Source of the DNA: Pseudomonas citronellolis
GTDB taxonomy: Bacteria; Pseudomonadota; Gammaproteobacteria; Pseudomonadales; Pseudomonadaceae
Direction of reading: 5' to 3'
Assembly (NCBI RefSeq): GCF_900112375.1
Contig: NZ_FOLS01000040.1
Coordinates: 1 to 64,000, forward strand
Length of the DNA stretch: 64,000 nucleotides
Under the pieces are notes generated by a model. It was not told where the DNA came from, did not search any database, and was given only the letters and a program-made list of their open reading frames with translations. The position numbers and the translations under genes are program-made. Shown here in pieces: positions 51,492-60,636 of this stretch. How positions within the stretch are numbered: position 1 is the stretch's first letter; every line of letters begins with the position of its first letter.

Positions 51492-54101
51492 TCAGCCCAC
51501 CTGCTCGGAACCGCTCAGCGCCTCTTCCTCGCGCGGGCGCGGCAGCGAGGAGAGCAGGGCCATGATCAGCGCCGCCAGGTATGGCAGCGACTGCACCAGC
51601 AGCATCACCACCCAGAACATCAGGTCCGGGCTGGGCACGCCCTGCACCAGGACTATGCCCAGGGCGGCGCCCCACAGCAGGAGCATGATGAAGACTTCCT
51701 CGCGGGCTTCCGCCAGGGCCACCAGCAGGCCGTGGCTTGCGCGCATCTTCGGCGTGCGGAAGAACGGGATGGAGCGGGTGACGAAGCCGTACAGCACCGC
51801 CTTGGCGATGGTGTGCGACAGCGACAGCCCGGCCAGCGCGGCGAACAGCGCGTCGCGCAGGTTCACGCCCACGGTGCGGCGGTAGAGGAAGAGGATCTTG
51901 CCGACCTTGAAGGCGAACAGCGTCAGCGGCAGGATCGCGAAGATCAGCAGCGGCGGGTCGACGCGCTTGGGCACGATGATCATCGCCGCCGACCAGAGCA
52001 GCGCGCCGAGGGTGAAGAAGATGTTCATGCCGTCGGCGATCCACGGCAGCCAGCCGGCGACGAAGTGGTAGCGCTGGCCACCGGTCAGCTTGCTGCCGTC
52101 CGGGCCGCGGCCGCGCAGCAGGGCATCGGTGTGGCGCTTCATGATCTGGATGGCGCCGTAGGCCCAGCGGAAGCGCTGCTTCTTGAAGTCGATGAAGGTG
52201 TCGGGCATCAGGCCCTTGCCGTAGCTGCGCTCGAAGTAGGCCGCCGAGAGGCCGCGCTCGAACACCCGCAGGCCCAGCTCGGCGTCCTCGGTGATGCACC
52301 ATTCGGCCCATTTCAGCTCGTCCAGCACCTGGCGCCGGACCATGGTCATGGTGCCGTGCTCGATGATCGCGTCGCGGTCGTTGCGGGTGACCATGCCGAT
52401 GTGGAAGAAGCCCTTGTACTCGGCGTAGCACAGGCGCTTGAAGGCGCTTTCGTGCTGGTCGCGGTAGTCCTGCGGCGACTGCACCACGGCGATCTGCGGA
52501 TCGGCGAAGTGCGGCACCATGTGCTTGAGCCAGTCCGGCTCGACGCAGTAGTCGGAGTCGATCACCGCGATGACTTCGGCGTCGGGCGCGACGAACTGCA
52601 GCGCGTAGTTCAGCGCGCCGCCCTTGAAGCCGGCCAGGGGCGCCACGTGGAAGAAGCGGAAGCGCGGGCCGAGCAGTTCGCAGTGGGCCTGCACCGGCTC
52701 CCACACGGCCGGGTCCTTGGTGTTGTTGTCGATCACCAGGACCTCGAAGTCCGGGTAGTCGAGCCTGGCCAGGGCGTTCAGCGTCTCCTTGAGCATCTCC
52801 GGCGGCTCGTTGTAGCAGGGCACGTGGATGGAGACCTTGGGCCGGTAGGCCTCGGCGTCGGTGACCGGCAGGAACAGGCGGCGGCGCTTGCGCGTCCACA
52901 CCGCCTCGGCCAGCTCGTGGGCCTCGGTGAACAGCACTATCACCACGCCCAGCGCGCCTATGCCCAGCAATACGCCGACGGTGATGCTGAACCAGGTGCT
53001 GTACTGCTGGCTGTAGTCGTAGCCGATCCACACCAGGATGGACGCGCAGACGAACGAGACCACGGCGAGGAAGGTCCGCCCGCGCTGGCGCAGGGCGCTG
53101 CTGTCGATCAGCAGCAGGGTGAAGGTGAGCAGCGCCAGCACCACCGAGGCGATGGCCAGCACGCGCCACTTGGGAATGGCCACCACCGGGCCCTGGAAGT
53201 TGAACTTGGGCTGGCGCGCGGCGTTGAACACGCCCCAGTAGGCGCCCACCGAGCCTTCGTCGGTGTATTTCCATGGCTGGTCGAAGGCCTCGACCACGAA
53301 GTAGTTGTAGCCCTTCTTGTTCAGCGCGTTGGTCAGCTCGCGCAGGTAGATGGCCTGGTCCGCCTGGGTGGCGGTGGCGCCGCCACGCATGCGGCCGTTG
53401 CTGGGCCAGCCGACCTCGGCCAGCAGCAGCGGTTTTTTCGGAAACTTCAGGCGCAGGTCGCGGGCGCGGTCGAGGACGAACTGCACCGAGTCCTGCATGG
53501 GCACGAACTCCCAGTAAGGCAGCACGTGGGCGGCGATCAGGTCGACGTGCTGGGCCAGTTCCGGGTACTTCTCATAGATGTGCCACTGCTCGGCGGTGGT
53601 CACCGGCACCTTCACCGCGGCGCGGACACGGTCGATGTAACCGATCAACTGGTCCTTGGTGACCTCGCGGCGGAACAGCGCCTCGTTGCCGACTATCACC
53701 CGCACCACGCTGCGCGAGCGGTTGGCGATCTCGATGCCGCGGGCGATCTCCGCCTCGTTCTCGGCCTCGTCGGCGCTGATCCAGATGCCCAGGCTGACGC
53801 GCATCCCGTACTCCTCGGCGAGGAAGGGGATGTCGGAAAGGCTGCCCTTGGTCGAGTAGGTGCGGATGTTCTCGGTCATCCGCGAGACCAGTTCCAGGTC
53901 CGAGCGGATTTCCTCGTCGCTGGGGAAGCGGCCGCTCTGCGGGCTCTGGTCCAGGCGGAAGGGCGAGAAGGAGAAGCCGGAGATGCTTTCCGGCCAGTCC
54001 GGCGCGCTCACCGGGCGGTTGTACAGGGCCCAGACGCCGGTGAGCAGGGCGGCCAGGGCGACCAGGACGACCAGGTTGAGGCCGAGTTTGCGTGATGGCA
54101 T
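51492..54101 (-). CDS. ndvB: NdvB-like beta-glucan glucosyltransferase
   Basis: An 869-residue membrane protein. After an N-terminal helix (LGLNLVVLVALAALLTGVWAL) comes a GH17-like periplasmic domain (ISGFSFSPFRLDQSPQSG; AEVGWPSNG with a catalytic-type Glu), then helices and a GT2 cytosolic domain with VSIHVPCYNEPPEMLKETL, VIDSDY (DxD), TEDAELGLR and QRFRWAYGA (QxxRW), and C-terminal membrane spans. P. aeruginosa NdvB makes cyclic or linear beta-1,3-glucans linked to biofilm antibiotic tolerance. The ATG at 54101 opens the helix; an upstream codon at 54167 adds 22 polar residues. Confidence 0.9.
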   Translation of the reverse strand: MPSRKLGLNLVVLVALAALLTGVWALYNRPVSAPDWPESISGFSFSPFRLDQSPQSGRFPSDEEIRSDLELVSRMTENIRTYSTKGSLSDIPFLAEEYGMRVSLGIWISADEAENEAEIARGIEIANRSRSVVRVIVGNEALFRREVTKDQLIGYIDRVRAAVKVPVTTAEQWHIYEKYPELAQHVDLIAAHVLPYWEFVPMQDSVQFVLDRARDLRLKFPKKPLLLAEVGWPSNGRMRGGATATQADQAIYLRELTNALNKKGYNYFVVEAFDQPWKYTDEGSVGAYWGVFNAARQPKFNFQGPVVAIPKWRVLAIASVVLALLTFTLLLIDSSALRQRGRTFLAVVSFVCASILVWIGYDYSQQYSTWFSITVGVLLGIGALGVVIVLFTEAHELAEAVWTRKRRRLFLPVTDAEAYRPKVSIHVPCYNEPPEMLKETLNALARLDYPDFEVLVIDNNTKDPAVWEPVQAHCELLGPRFRFFHVAPLAGFKGGALNYALQFVAPDAEVIAVIDSDYCVEPDWLKHMVPHFADPQIAVVQSPQDYRDQHESAFKRLCYAEYKGFFHIGMVTRNDRDAIIEHGTMTMVRRQVLDELKWAEWCITEDAELGLRVFERGLSAAYFERSYGKGLMPDTFIDFKKQRFRWAYGAIQIMKRHTDALLRGRGPDGSKLTGGQRYHFVAGWLPWIADGMNIFFTLGALLWSAAMIIVPKRVDPPLLIFAILPLTLFAFKVGKILFLYRRTVGVNLRDALFAALAGLSLSHTIAKAVLYGFVTRSIPFFRTPKMRASHGLLVALAEAREEVFIMLLLWGAALGIVLVQGVPSPDLMFWVVMLLVQSLPYLAALIMALLSSLPRPREEEALSGSEQVG

Positions 54102-54316
54102 GGAGCGATCGGGTTCCTGTCGGTGTTTCGGAGCCGGGAACGGGTCGGCGCGCATCCTACCCCGCACCCCCCTGGGTGTATAGCTCCCGTCCGGCGCTCC
54201 GGGGCCGGCGTAGAATGTCCCGGGTAGCCGGCGCCGGCCTTGCCGGGCGTCAATTCGGCCGGTCCTGGCGCCCGCCTTCCTATAGAATGCCGGGCGTTTT
54301 TTGCGGAGACACTGTG

Positions 54317-55135
54317 ATGGTAGTGGACGATCAGCGTTTCGGTGGCATCGCCCGCCTGTACGGCACCCGGGGCCTGGAGCGCCTGGCCGCGGCCCACGTG
54401 GCGGTGGTCGGCATCGGCGGCGTCGGCTCCTGGGCGGCCGAGGCGCTGGCGCGCAGCGGCGTCGGCGAGATTTCCCTGTTCGACCTGGACGACGTCTGCG
54501 TGACCAACACCAACCGCCAGGTCCACGCCCTGGAAGGCGCCGTGGGCAAGCCCAAGGTGGAGGTGATGGCCGAGCGCATCCGCGCCATCAACCCGGCGTG
54601 CAAGGTCCACGCGGTGGCGGACTTCGTCACCCGCGAGAGCATGGCCGACTGCATCACCACTGACATGGACTTCGTCATCGACTGCATCGACAGCGTGCCG
54701 GCCAAGGCGGCGCTGATCGCCTGGTGCAAGCGGCGCAAGATCCAGATCGTCACCACCGGCGGCGCCGGTGGCCAGGTCGACCCGACGCAGGTGCAGGTGG
54801 CCGACTTGAACAAGACCTTCAACGACCCGCTGGCGGCCAAGGTGCGCTCGCTGCTGCGCCGCGACTACAACTTCTCGCGCACGCCGGGGCGGCATTACAG
54901 CGTGCCCTGCGTGTTCTCCACCGAACAGCTGCGCTACCCCAAGCCGGACGGCAGCGTGTGCCAGGCCAAGGGGTTCGTCGGGGAAGGGGTGAAGCTGGAT
55001 TGCGCGGGTGGTTTCGGGGCGGTGATGATGGTTACGGCCACCTTCGGCATGGCTGCGGCGGCCAGGGCTGTGGATAAGCTGGTGGCGGGGGCGCGGCGGC
55101 CTTCGGAGCGTAGCGCGGCTGGAAATCCCTCTTAA
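54317..55135 (+). CDS. tcdA: tRNA threonylcarbamoyladenosine dehydratase
   Basis: A 272-residue E1-like enzyme (TcdA/CsdL) that cyclises t6A to ct6A in tRNA using ATP and the CsdA-CsdE relay. The nucleotide loop is VAVVGIGGVGSWAAEALAR, the adenylation region FDLDDVCVTNTNRQVHAL, and PVN-like RYPKPDGSVCQAKG lies late. The csdE and csdA genes are the next two genes, on the opposite strand, and tsaB (t6A synthesis) is in the same window. The ATG at 54317 sits in TTGCGGAGACACTGTG; GTG at 54314 is possible. Confidence 0.94.
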   Translation: MVVDDQRFGGIARLYGTRGLERLAAAHVAVVGIGGVGSWAAEALARSGVGEISLFDLDDVCVTNTNRQVHALEGAVGKPKVEVMAERIRAINPACKVHAVADFVTRESMADCITTDMDFVIDCIDSVPAKAALIAWCKRRKIQIVTTGGAGGQVDPTQVQVADLNKTFNDPLAAKVRSLLRRDYNFSRTPGRHYSVPCVFSTEQLRYPKPDGSVCQAKGFVGEGVKLDCAGGFGAVMMVTATFGMAAAARAVDKLVAGARRPSERSAAGNPS

Positions 55136-55400
55136 CGCGAACGGTGCTCACCTGTTATCGAGGTGTTTGCTGTTACTCCGCTCCCTCTCCCTAACCCTCT
55201 CCCTGAAGGGAGAGGGGACTGTCCGTGCCAGCGGATATCTCGGCGTTTGCCGGCAACATCGGAGTAGCAGTGAGCGCCGTTAGTGCGCTTCACACCATAC
55301 GGCCCCCTCTCCCTTCAGGGAGAGGGCTGGGGAGAGGGGACGGACTTCGATATCGCTCCGGAGTTGAGCTTGACTCGGTTGTTCGTGAGCAAGCTCGCTC
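55136..55400. repeat. Repeat-filled gap between tcdA and csdE
   Basis: Two CCCTCTCC-type units face each other: CCCTCTCCCTGAAGGGAGAG at about 55194-55216 and CCCCCTCTCCCTTCAGGGAGAGG at about 55304-55326, each with a flanking GGGGAGAGGGG or its partner. A reversed GTGAGCAAGCTCGCTCCTAC lies at 55385-55404, overlapping the csdE stop region. The pattern resembles the gap at 12245-12585. No gene. Confidence 0.8.
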
Positions 55401-55805
55401 CTACGAAACGAGTTCGCGCATGCGTTGGAGCAGCGCATTCAGGCCATTGCTGCGCGAGGGCGACAATTGCCGGCCCAGGCCCAGGTCGTTGAACCACTGG
55501 CCCAGGTCCAGTTGCGCCAGTTCATCCCCCGGCAGCCCCTGCACCCGCACCAGCAGCAGCGCGATCAGCCCGCGCAGCAGGCGCGCATCGCTGGTCGCGC
55601 GGAAGTGCCAGGCGCCGTCACGCTGTTCGGCCACCAGCCAGACCAGGCTTTCGCAGCCGTGGATGCGGTTGGCTTCGCTGCGTTCCAGCTCGTCCAGCGG
55701 TTCCAGCTTGTCGCCCCACTGCATCAGCAGGCGCGCGCGCTGTTCCCAGGAGGCTTGGCCGGCAAAGGCTTCCAGTGCCTGGCGGGCGGCTTCGGGCAGG
55801 CTCAT
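55401..55805 (-). CDS. csdE: SufE-family sulfur acceptor CsdE
   Basis: A 134-residue SufE-like protein that accepts persulfide sulfur from CsdA. The acceptor Cys51 lies in RIHGCESLVWLVAE, and WHFRATSDARLLRGLIALLLVRV follows, as in SufE/CsdE. The ATG overlaps the csdA stop by four bases, so the two are coupled. Together with TcdA opposite, this is the CSD sulfur-transfer set; it is not a Suf operon because sufBCD are absent. Confidence 0.92.
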   Translation of the reverse strand: MSLPEAARQALEAFAGQASWEQRARLLMQWGDKLEPLDELERSEANRIHGCESLVWLVAEQRDGAWHFRATSDARLLRGLIALLLVRVQGLPGDELAQLDLGQWFNDLGLGRQLSPSRSNGLNALLQRMRELVS

Positions 55806-57004
55806 CGCAGCAGTTCCAGGGCGCCGTCGAGGGCGCGGAAGAAACGCTCCAGGTCGGCGCCGTCGTTGTACAGGGCCAGGGATACGCGGATGGCGCCGGG
55901 CAGGCCCAGGCGCTTGAGCAGCGGCATGGCGCAGTGGTGGCCGGTGCGCACCGCCACGCCCTGCTCGGTGAGCAGATGGGCGAGGTCGGCGCTGTGCACG
56001 TCCCGCACCACGAAGCTGGCCAGCGCCGCCTGGGGTTCGCCCAGCAGGCGCACGCCGTCGCGGGCGCGCAGCCCGGCCAGCAGTTGGGCGTGCAGCAGGG
56101 CCTCGTGGGCGGCCATTTCCGCGGCGTCCTGGCGGGTCAGCCAGTCGAGGCTGGCGCCCAGGCCGATCACCGCGCCTATGGCCGGAGTGCCGGCTTCGAA
56201 GCCCAGCGGCGCCGGGCGGAAGTGCGCGCTCTGGTAATCGGCGTTCTGCACCATCTCGCCGCCGAACTGCCAGTGGCGCAGGCGCGCCAGCGCGTCCGCG
56301 CGGCCCCAGAGCAGGCCCAGGCCCTCGGGGCCGTAGAGCTTGTGGCTGGAGAACACGTAGAAGTCGCAGCCCAGAGCGGACAGGCTGTGCCGGCCATGGA
56401 CCACGCCCTGGGCGCCGTCCACCACGCTCAGCGCGCCTTGCGCGCGGGCCAGGGCCAGCAGCTCCGGCAGTGGCTGCCAGGTGCCGAGCACGTTGGACAA
56501 CTGGCTCACGGCGAGCAGGCGGGTGCTCGGGCCGATCAGCTGCCTGGCGGCCTCCAGGTCGATGACCCCGCGGTCGTCCAGCGGCAGCACCACCAGCTTC
56601 GCTCCGCGGCGCAGCGCCAGTTGCTGCCAGGGCAGCAGGTTGGCGTGGTGCTCCAGGGCGCTGATGGCGATCTCGTCGCCTTCGCCGAACAGTGGCTCCA
56701 GGCCGTAGGCCAGCAGGTTCAGGGCCTCGGTGGCGCCGTGGGTGAACACCAGTTGTTCCGGGCTGCCGGCGTCCAGCCATTGCGCCAGGCGTGTGCGCGT
56801 CGCCTCGAAGGCACGGGTGGCGCGTTCGCCGGGAAGGTGCTGGGCGCGATGGACGTTGGCCGCTCCGCTGGCGTAGTAGCCGGCCAGGGCGTCGAGCATG
56901 GCCTGGGGCTTCTGCGCGGTGGCGGCGCTGTCCAGGTAGGTCTGCTCCTCGGCTGCCAGCGCGGCGAGGGCAGGGAAGGCGGAGCGCCAGGGGGAAAGAA
57001 GCAT
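55802..57004 (-). CDS. csdA: Cysteine desulfurase CsdA
   Basis: A 400-residue PLP-dependent class V aminotransferase-fold enzyme that removes sulfur from cysteine. The PLP lysine is in SSHKLYGPEGLGLLWG, the family opening YLDSAATAQKPQAMLDAL is intact, and the C-terminal half carries the catalytic Cys region near RTGHHCAMPLLKRLGLPG. Four-base overlap with csdE. It delivers sulfur to CsdE and TcdA rather than to Fe-S assembly in E. coli. An inverted repeat separates it from dapD. Confidence 0.93.
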   Translation of the reverse strand: MLLSPWRSAFPALAALAAEEQTYLDSAATAQKPQAMLDALAGYYASGAANVHRAQHLPGERATRAFEATRTRLAQWLDAGSPEQLVFTHGATEALNLLAYGLEPLFGEGDEIAISALEHHANLLPWQQLALRRGAKLVVLPLDDRGVIDLEAARQLIGPSTRLLAVSQLSNVLGTWQPLPELLALARAQGALSVVDGAQGVVHGRHSLSALGCDFYVFSSHKLYGPEGLGLLWGRADALARLRHWQFGGEMVQNADYQSAHFRPAPLGFEAGTPAIGAVIGLGASLDWLTRQDAAEMAAHEALLHAQLLAGLRARDGVRLLGEPQAALASFVVRDVHSADLAHLLTEQGVAVRTGHHCAMPLLKRLGLPGAIRVSLALYNDGADLERFFRALDGALELLR

Positions 57005-57018
57005 GGCTGTAAGCCTGA

Positions 57019-57087
57019 AGCTGGAAGCTGGAAGCTGGAAGAGCCTTGTGCAGCCCGCTTCCGGCTTTTGGCTTCCAGCTTCCAGCT
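57019..57087. repeat. Inverted repeat of 7-bp CTGGAAG units
   Basis: AGCTGGAAGCTGGAAGC (57019-57035, itself continuing as a third tandem copy) is repeated exactly in reverse at 57071-57087. The two 17-base arms can pair around 35 bases and lie between csdA and dapD, likely as a processing or terminating hairpin for the dapD transcript. Confidence 0.85.
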
Positions 57088-57092
57088 CTGAC

Positions 57093-58127
57093 TTAGTTAT
57101 GCGCGTGCAGCGCTTCGTTCAGCTCGATGGCGGTCTTGTTGGTCTTGCACTCCACCGCACCGGTCTGCGAGTTGCGGCGGAACAGCAGGTCCGGCTGGCC
57201 GGCCAGGTCGCGGCCCTTGACCACCTTGACCAGGTTGTTCTGGTCGTCCAGCAGCGCCACCTTGGTGCCGGCGGTGACGTACAGGCCGGCTTCGACGATG
57301 TTGCGGTCGCCCAGCGGGATGCCGATGCCGGCGTTGGCGCCGATCAGGCAGCCTTCGCCGACGCTGATGACGATGTTGCCGCCGCCGGACAGGGTGCCCA
57401 TGGTCGAGCAGCCGCCGCCCAGGTCCGAACCCTTGCCGACGAACACGCCGGCCGAGACGCGGCCTTCGATCATGCCCGGGCCTTGGGTGCCGGCGTTGAA
57501 GTTGACGAAGCCTTCGTGCATCACGGTGGTGCCTTCGCCGATGTAGGCGCCCAGGCGCACGCGGGCGGTGTCGGCGATGCGCACGCCGGCCGGGACCACG
57601 TAGTCGGTCATTTTCGGGAACTTGTCCACCGAGAAGACTTCCAGCAGCTTGCCCTTCAGGCGCGCTTCGAGTTGCAGCTCGGCCAGTTCGGCCAGGTCGA
57701 TGGCGCCGATGTTGGTCCAGGCCACGTTCGGCAGCAGCGGGAAGATGCCCGACAGGTTGACGCCATGGGGCTTGACCAGGCGGTGCGAGAGCAGGTGCAG
57801 CTTCAGGTAGGCCTCGGGAGTGGAGGCGGGGGCGGCGTCTTCGGCCAGCAGGGTGGCGACCAGCGGCTTCTGGCTTTCGGCCAGGCGGTTGAGCAGGGCG
57901 GCCTGGGCCGGGGCGATGGTCTTCAGCGCGTCGGCCAGTTGGTAGGCCTGCTGGTTGCTGAAGGCAATGGCCTGGTTGCCGTTCTCGTAACCGAGGATCG
58001 GCGCGACGGCGGCGACCAGCTCGGCGGCCGGGTTCAGCAGCGGTTGCGCGTAGAAGACTTCCAGCCAGGCGTCCTGGCGGTTCTGGGAGCCGACGCCGAA
58101 GGCCAGGCTGAAGAGGGATTGGGACAT
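57093..58127 (-). CDS. dapD: Tetrahydrodipicolinate N-succinyltransferase
   Basis: A 344-residue left-handed beta-helix acyltransferase in lysine and diaminopimelate synthesis. Hexapeptide repeats run through ARVRLGAYIGEGTTVMHEG, VGKGSDLGGGCSTMGTL and IGANAGIGIPLGDRNIVEAG. The length is that of the long Pseudomonas-type DapD, about 70 residues more than the E. coli enzyme because of a distinct N-terminal domain. The ATG follows GAGGAACCACAC. dapC and dapE also lie in this window. Confidence 0.95.
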   Translation of the reverse strand: MSQSLFSLAFGVGSQNRQDAWLEVFYAQPLLNPAAELVAAVAPILGYENGNQAIAFSNQQAYQLADALKTIAPAQAALLNRLAESQKPLVATLLAEDAAPASTPEAYLKLHLLSHRLVKPHGVNLSGIFPLLPNVAWTNIGAIDLAELAELQLEARLKGKLLEVFSVDKFPKMTDYVVPAGVRIADTARVRLGAYIGEGTTVMHEGFVNFNAGTQGPGMIEGRVSAGVFVGKGSDLGGGCSTMGTLSGGGNIVISVGEGCLIGANAGIGIPLGDRNIVEAGLYVTAGTKVALLDDQNNLVKVVKGRDLAGQPDLLFRRNSQTGAVECKTNKTAIELNEALHAHN

Positions 58128-58160
58128 GTGTGGTTCCTCGAAAAAACGGTAAAAAAAGTA

Positions 58161-58511
58161 TCAGGCCAGCGCGGCGGCGTAGGCGTCGGGCTTGAAGCCG
58201 ACCAGGGTGCGGTCGCCAAGGTCCAGCACCGGACGCTTGATCATCGACGGCTGGGCGAGCATCAGCTCGATCGCGCGGGACTCGTCGAGGTCGGCTTTCT
58301 GCGCCTCGTCGAGCTTGCGGAAGGTGGTGCCGGCGCGGTTCAGGACCGTCTGCCAGCCATGCTCGGCGCACCATTGTTCAAGGTGCGCGCGGTCTATTCC
58401 GCTAGTCTTGTAGTCGTGGAAGGCATAGTCGACGCCGTGTTTCTCAAGCCAGGTGCGGGCTTTCTTCATGGTGTCGCAGGCCTTGATTCCATAGATGGTC
58501 CGCTGGGTCAT
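58161..58511 (-). CDS. ArsC/Spx-family protein (YffB-like)
   Basis: A 116-residue thioredoxin-fold protein of the ArsC-like group. YGIKACDTMKKARTWL holds the single redox Cys13 region, followed by HDYKTSGIDRAHLEQW, and MIKRPVLDLGDRTLVGF resembles the Arg-bearing IKRPL motif of ArsC. Pseudomonas YffB is glutathione-dependent in the literature I recall. It probably is not a true arsenate reductase because no ars genes are nearby. The ATG at 58511 is used. It sits 33 bases before dapD on the same strand. Confidence 0.88.
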   Translation of the reverse strand: MTQRTIYGIKACDTMKKARTWLEKHGVDYAFHDYKTSGIDRAHLEQWCAEHGWQTVLNRAGTTFRKLDEAQKADLDESRAIELMLAQPSMIKRPVLDLGDRTLVGFKPDAYAAALA

Positions 58512-58699
58512 GGGCGGCGCTCCTCGTCGTTCCTTTGGCAAGCGCGGGATTATGCCATTTTCCCGTGAACTTGCGGGGGCGGGGAGGGCGGGACGATTCT
58601 TTTGCGATTGCAATAGTCTATTGCTCGCCCGGGGGCTGATGGAGAGCGTCTCTGGATGTTCAAATGGGGCGCCGCGAACTGGCGACTGGGAGATCGTCG

Positions 58700-60361
58700 A
58701 TGCAAACCGTTTATACCGTGCTCATCCTGCTGCTGGTGGTCGGGGGCACGCGCCTGCTGGCGCAACTGCTGCCATTGCCGCTGCCGCTGATCCAGATCGC
58801 CTCGGGGGCGGTCCTGGCCTGGCCCAGCCTGGGGTTGCACGTGGCGCTGGACCCGGAGTTGTTCATGTTCCTGTTCATTCCGCCGCTGTTGTTCGCCGAT
58901 GGCTGGCGCATGCCCAAGGGCGAGTTCTGGCAGATGCGCTGGCCGATCCTGACCATGGCCTTCGCCCTGGTGCTGTTCACCGTGGCTGGCGGTGGCGCCT
59001 TCATCCATCTGCTGATTCCCGAGATTCCCTGGGCCGCCGCCTTCGCCCTGGCCGCGGTGCTGTCGCCCACCGACGCCCTGGCGGTATCGGCGATCGCCCA
59101 GAACCGCCTGCCGCGGCGGCTGATGCACGTGCTGCAGGGCGAGGCGCTGATGAACGACGCCTCGGGCCTGGTGGCCTTCAAGTTCGCGGTGGCCGCGGCC
59201 ATGACCGGCGCCTTCTCGCTGCTCGACGCCAGCCTGAGCTTCCTCCTGGTGGCGATTGGCGGCCTGGCCTGCGGCGTGGTGCTGAGCTGGCTGCTGGGGC
59301 GCATCCGCGCCTGGATGATCCGCCGCGGCTGGGACGACCCGGCCACCCACGTGGTGCTCATGCTGCTGTTGCCCTTCGCCGTCTACATGGTCGCCGAGGA
59401 GCTGGGCGTCTCCGGCATTCTCGCGGCGGTGGCGGCGGGCATGATGCAGAGCTGGACCGACCTGCTGCCGCGGCAGACCCATACCCGCGTGCTCAACCGC
59501 AGCGTCTGGTCGATGCTGGAGTTCGCCTTCAACGGCGTGGTGTTCCTGCTGCTGGGCCTGCAACTGCCGGACATCCTCAAGTCGGTGACGCACCACGCCG
59601 GCGACAGCCTGTGGCGTTCCTCGCAACTGCTGTTCTACGTGCTGGCGGTGTACGCCGTGCTGATCCTGCTGCGTTTCGCCTGGGTCTGGTGCTACTGGAA
59701 GCTGTCTCTGCGCTTCGAGCGCTGGTGGGGCATCGAGCTGGGCGGCAAGCCCGGCGAGCCGGTGCTGCGGCTGTCGGCGATCTCGGCGCTGGGCGGGGTG
59801 CGCGGGGCGGTGACACTGGCCGGCGTGCTGTCGGTGCCGCTGCTGCTGGGCAGCGGCGAGGCCTTCCCGCAGCGCGACCTGATCATCTTCATCGCCGCCG
59901 GGGTGATCCTGGTTTCGCTGCTGGCGGCCACCCTGGGCCTGCCGGCCTTGCTCAAGGGGCTGCCGGTGGCCAGCAACGACCAGTCCGAGCTGGAGTACCG
60001 CTCGGTATGGCGGCGCACCGCGGTGGCGGCCATCCGCATGCTGGAGAAGGAGGAAATGCCGGCCGGCGAGAAGGTGGATGCCGAGGAGGCTGCGCGGTTG
60101 GCGGAGGTGAAGGCGCGGTTGATGGCCGAGTACCGCCAGCAGCTCGACCCGGCTCCGGACAGCGCCGAGGCGCGGGAGCGGGCGCGCAGCCTGGAGCTGG
60201 CCGACCAGGCCCTGCGCATCAAGGCGCTGCGCACTCAGCGCCTGGAGCTGTACCAGCTGCGCCGGGAGAACCTGGTGGACGACGAGACCATGCGCAAGGT
60301 GCTCGGCGACCTGGACTCCCAGGAGGCCTGGCTGACCAGCAAGGCGGGGCGGTGGGTGTAG
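58700..60361 (+). CDS. CPA1-family Na+/H+ antiporter
   Basis: A 553-residue antiporter with about twelve membrane spans. Core motifs are LSPTDALAVSAIAQ (TM5 Asp) and EALMNDASGLVAFKF (TM6 Asn-Asp pair), as in NhaP and YjcE proteins. A cytosolic C-terminal tail of about 130 residues is predicted to be helical and charged (EYRSVWRRTAVAAIRMLEKEE; ELADQALRIKALRTQRLELYQL). It exports Na+ or K+ for H+. The ATG at 58700 has GGGAGATCG upstream; an in-frame codon at 58664 adds 12 polar residues. Transcribed alone. Confidence 0.92.
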   Translation: MQTVYTVLILLLVVGGTRLLAQLLPLPLPLIQIASGAVLAWPSLGLHVALDPELFMFLFIPPLLFADGWRMPKGEFWQMRWPILTMAFALVLFTVAGGGAFIHLLIPEIPWAAAFALAAVLSPTDALAVSAIAQNRLPRRLMHVLQGEALMNDASGLVAFKFAVAAAMTGAFSLLDASLSFLLVAIGGLACGVVLSWLLGRIRAWMIRRGWDDPATHVVLMLLLPFAVYMVAEELGVSGILAAVAAGMMQSWTDLLPRQTHTRVLNRSVWSMLEFAFNGVVFLLLGLQLPDILKSVTHHAGDSLWRSSQLLFYVLAVYAVLILLRFAWVWCYWKLSLRFERWWGIELGGKPGEPVLRLSAISALGGVRGAVTLAGVLSVPLLLGSGEAFPQRDLIIFIAAGVILVSLLAATLGLPALLKGLPVASNDQSELEYRSVWRRTAVAAIRMLEKEEMPAGEKVDAEEAARLAEVKARLMAEYRQQLDPAPDSAEARERARSLELADQALRIKALRTQRLELYQLRRENLVDDETMRKVLGDLDSQEAWLTSKAGRWV

Positions 60362-60636
60362 GGCCGCTACAGGCGGCTCTGAGGTTGACCACGGCGCGGG
60401 CTGTGGCCCAGGTGGGGCGGCGTATAACCGCGAACGGTTATACGCCCTACGTCGCGGGTGGGCCTGGCGTAGGGCGGATAACGTTCGACGTTATCCGCCG
60501 TTTGGCCTTGGCTACAGGCGGCTCCGTAAAAGGCTCTTCGTAGGAGCGAGGGGGACGCCTAGTCCTTGCTCGCGAACGAACCCCCCAGCGGAGTCTGTTC
60601 GCGAGCAAGCTCGCTCCTACAGGGGCGGGGAGGGCG
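60362..60636. repeat. Repeat-filled gap after the antiporter gene
   Basis: Two family A palindromes lie close together, GGCGTATAACCG-CGAA-CGGTTATACGCC at 60419-60446 and GGCGGATAACG-centred TTCGA-CGTTATCCGCC at 60473-60499, a REPIN-like doublet. Next come GTAGGAGCGAG (60540-60550) and a reversed GCGAGCAAGCTCGCTCCTAC (60601-60620). No gene. Confidence 0.85.
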
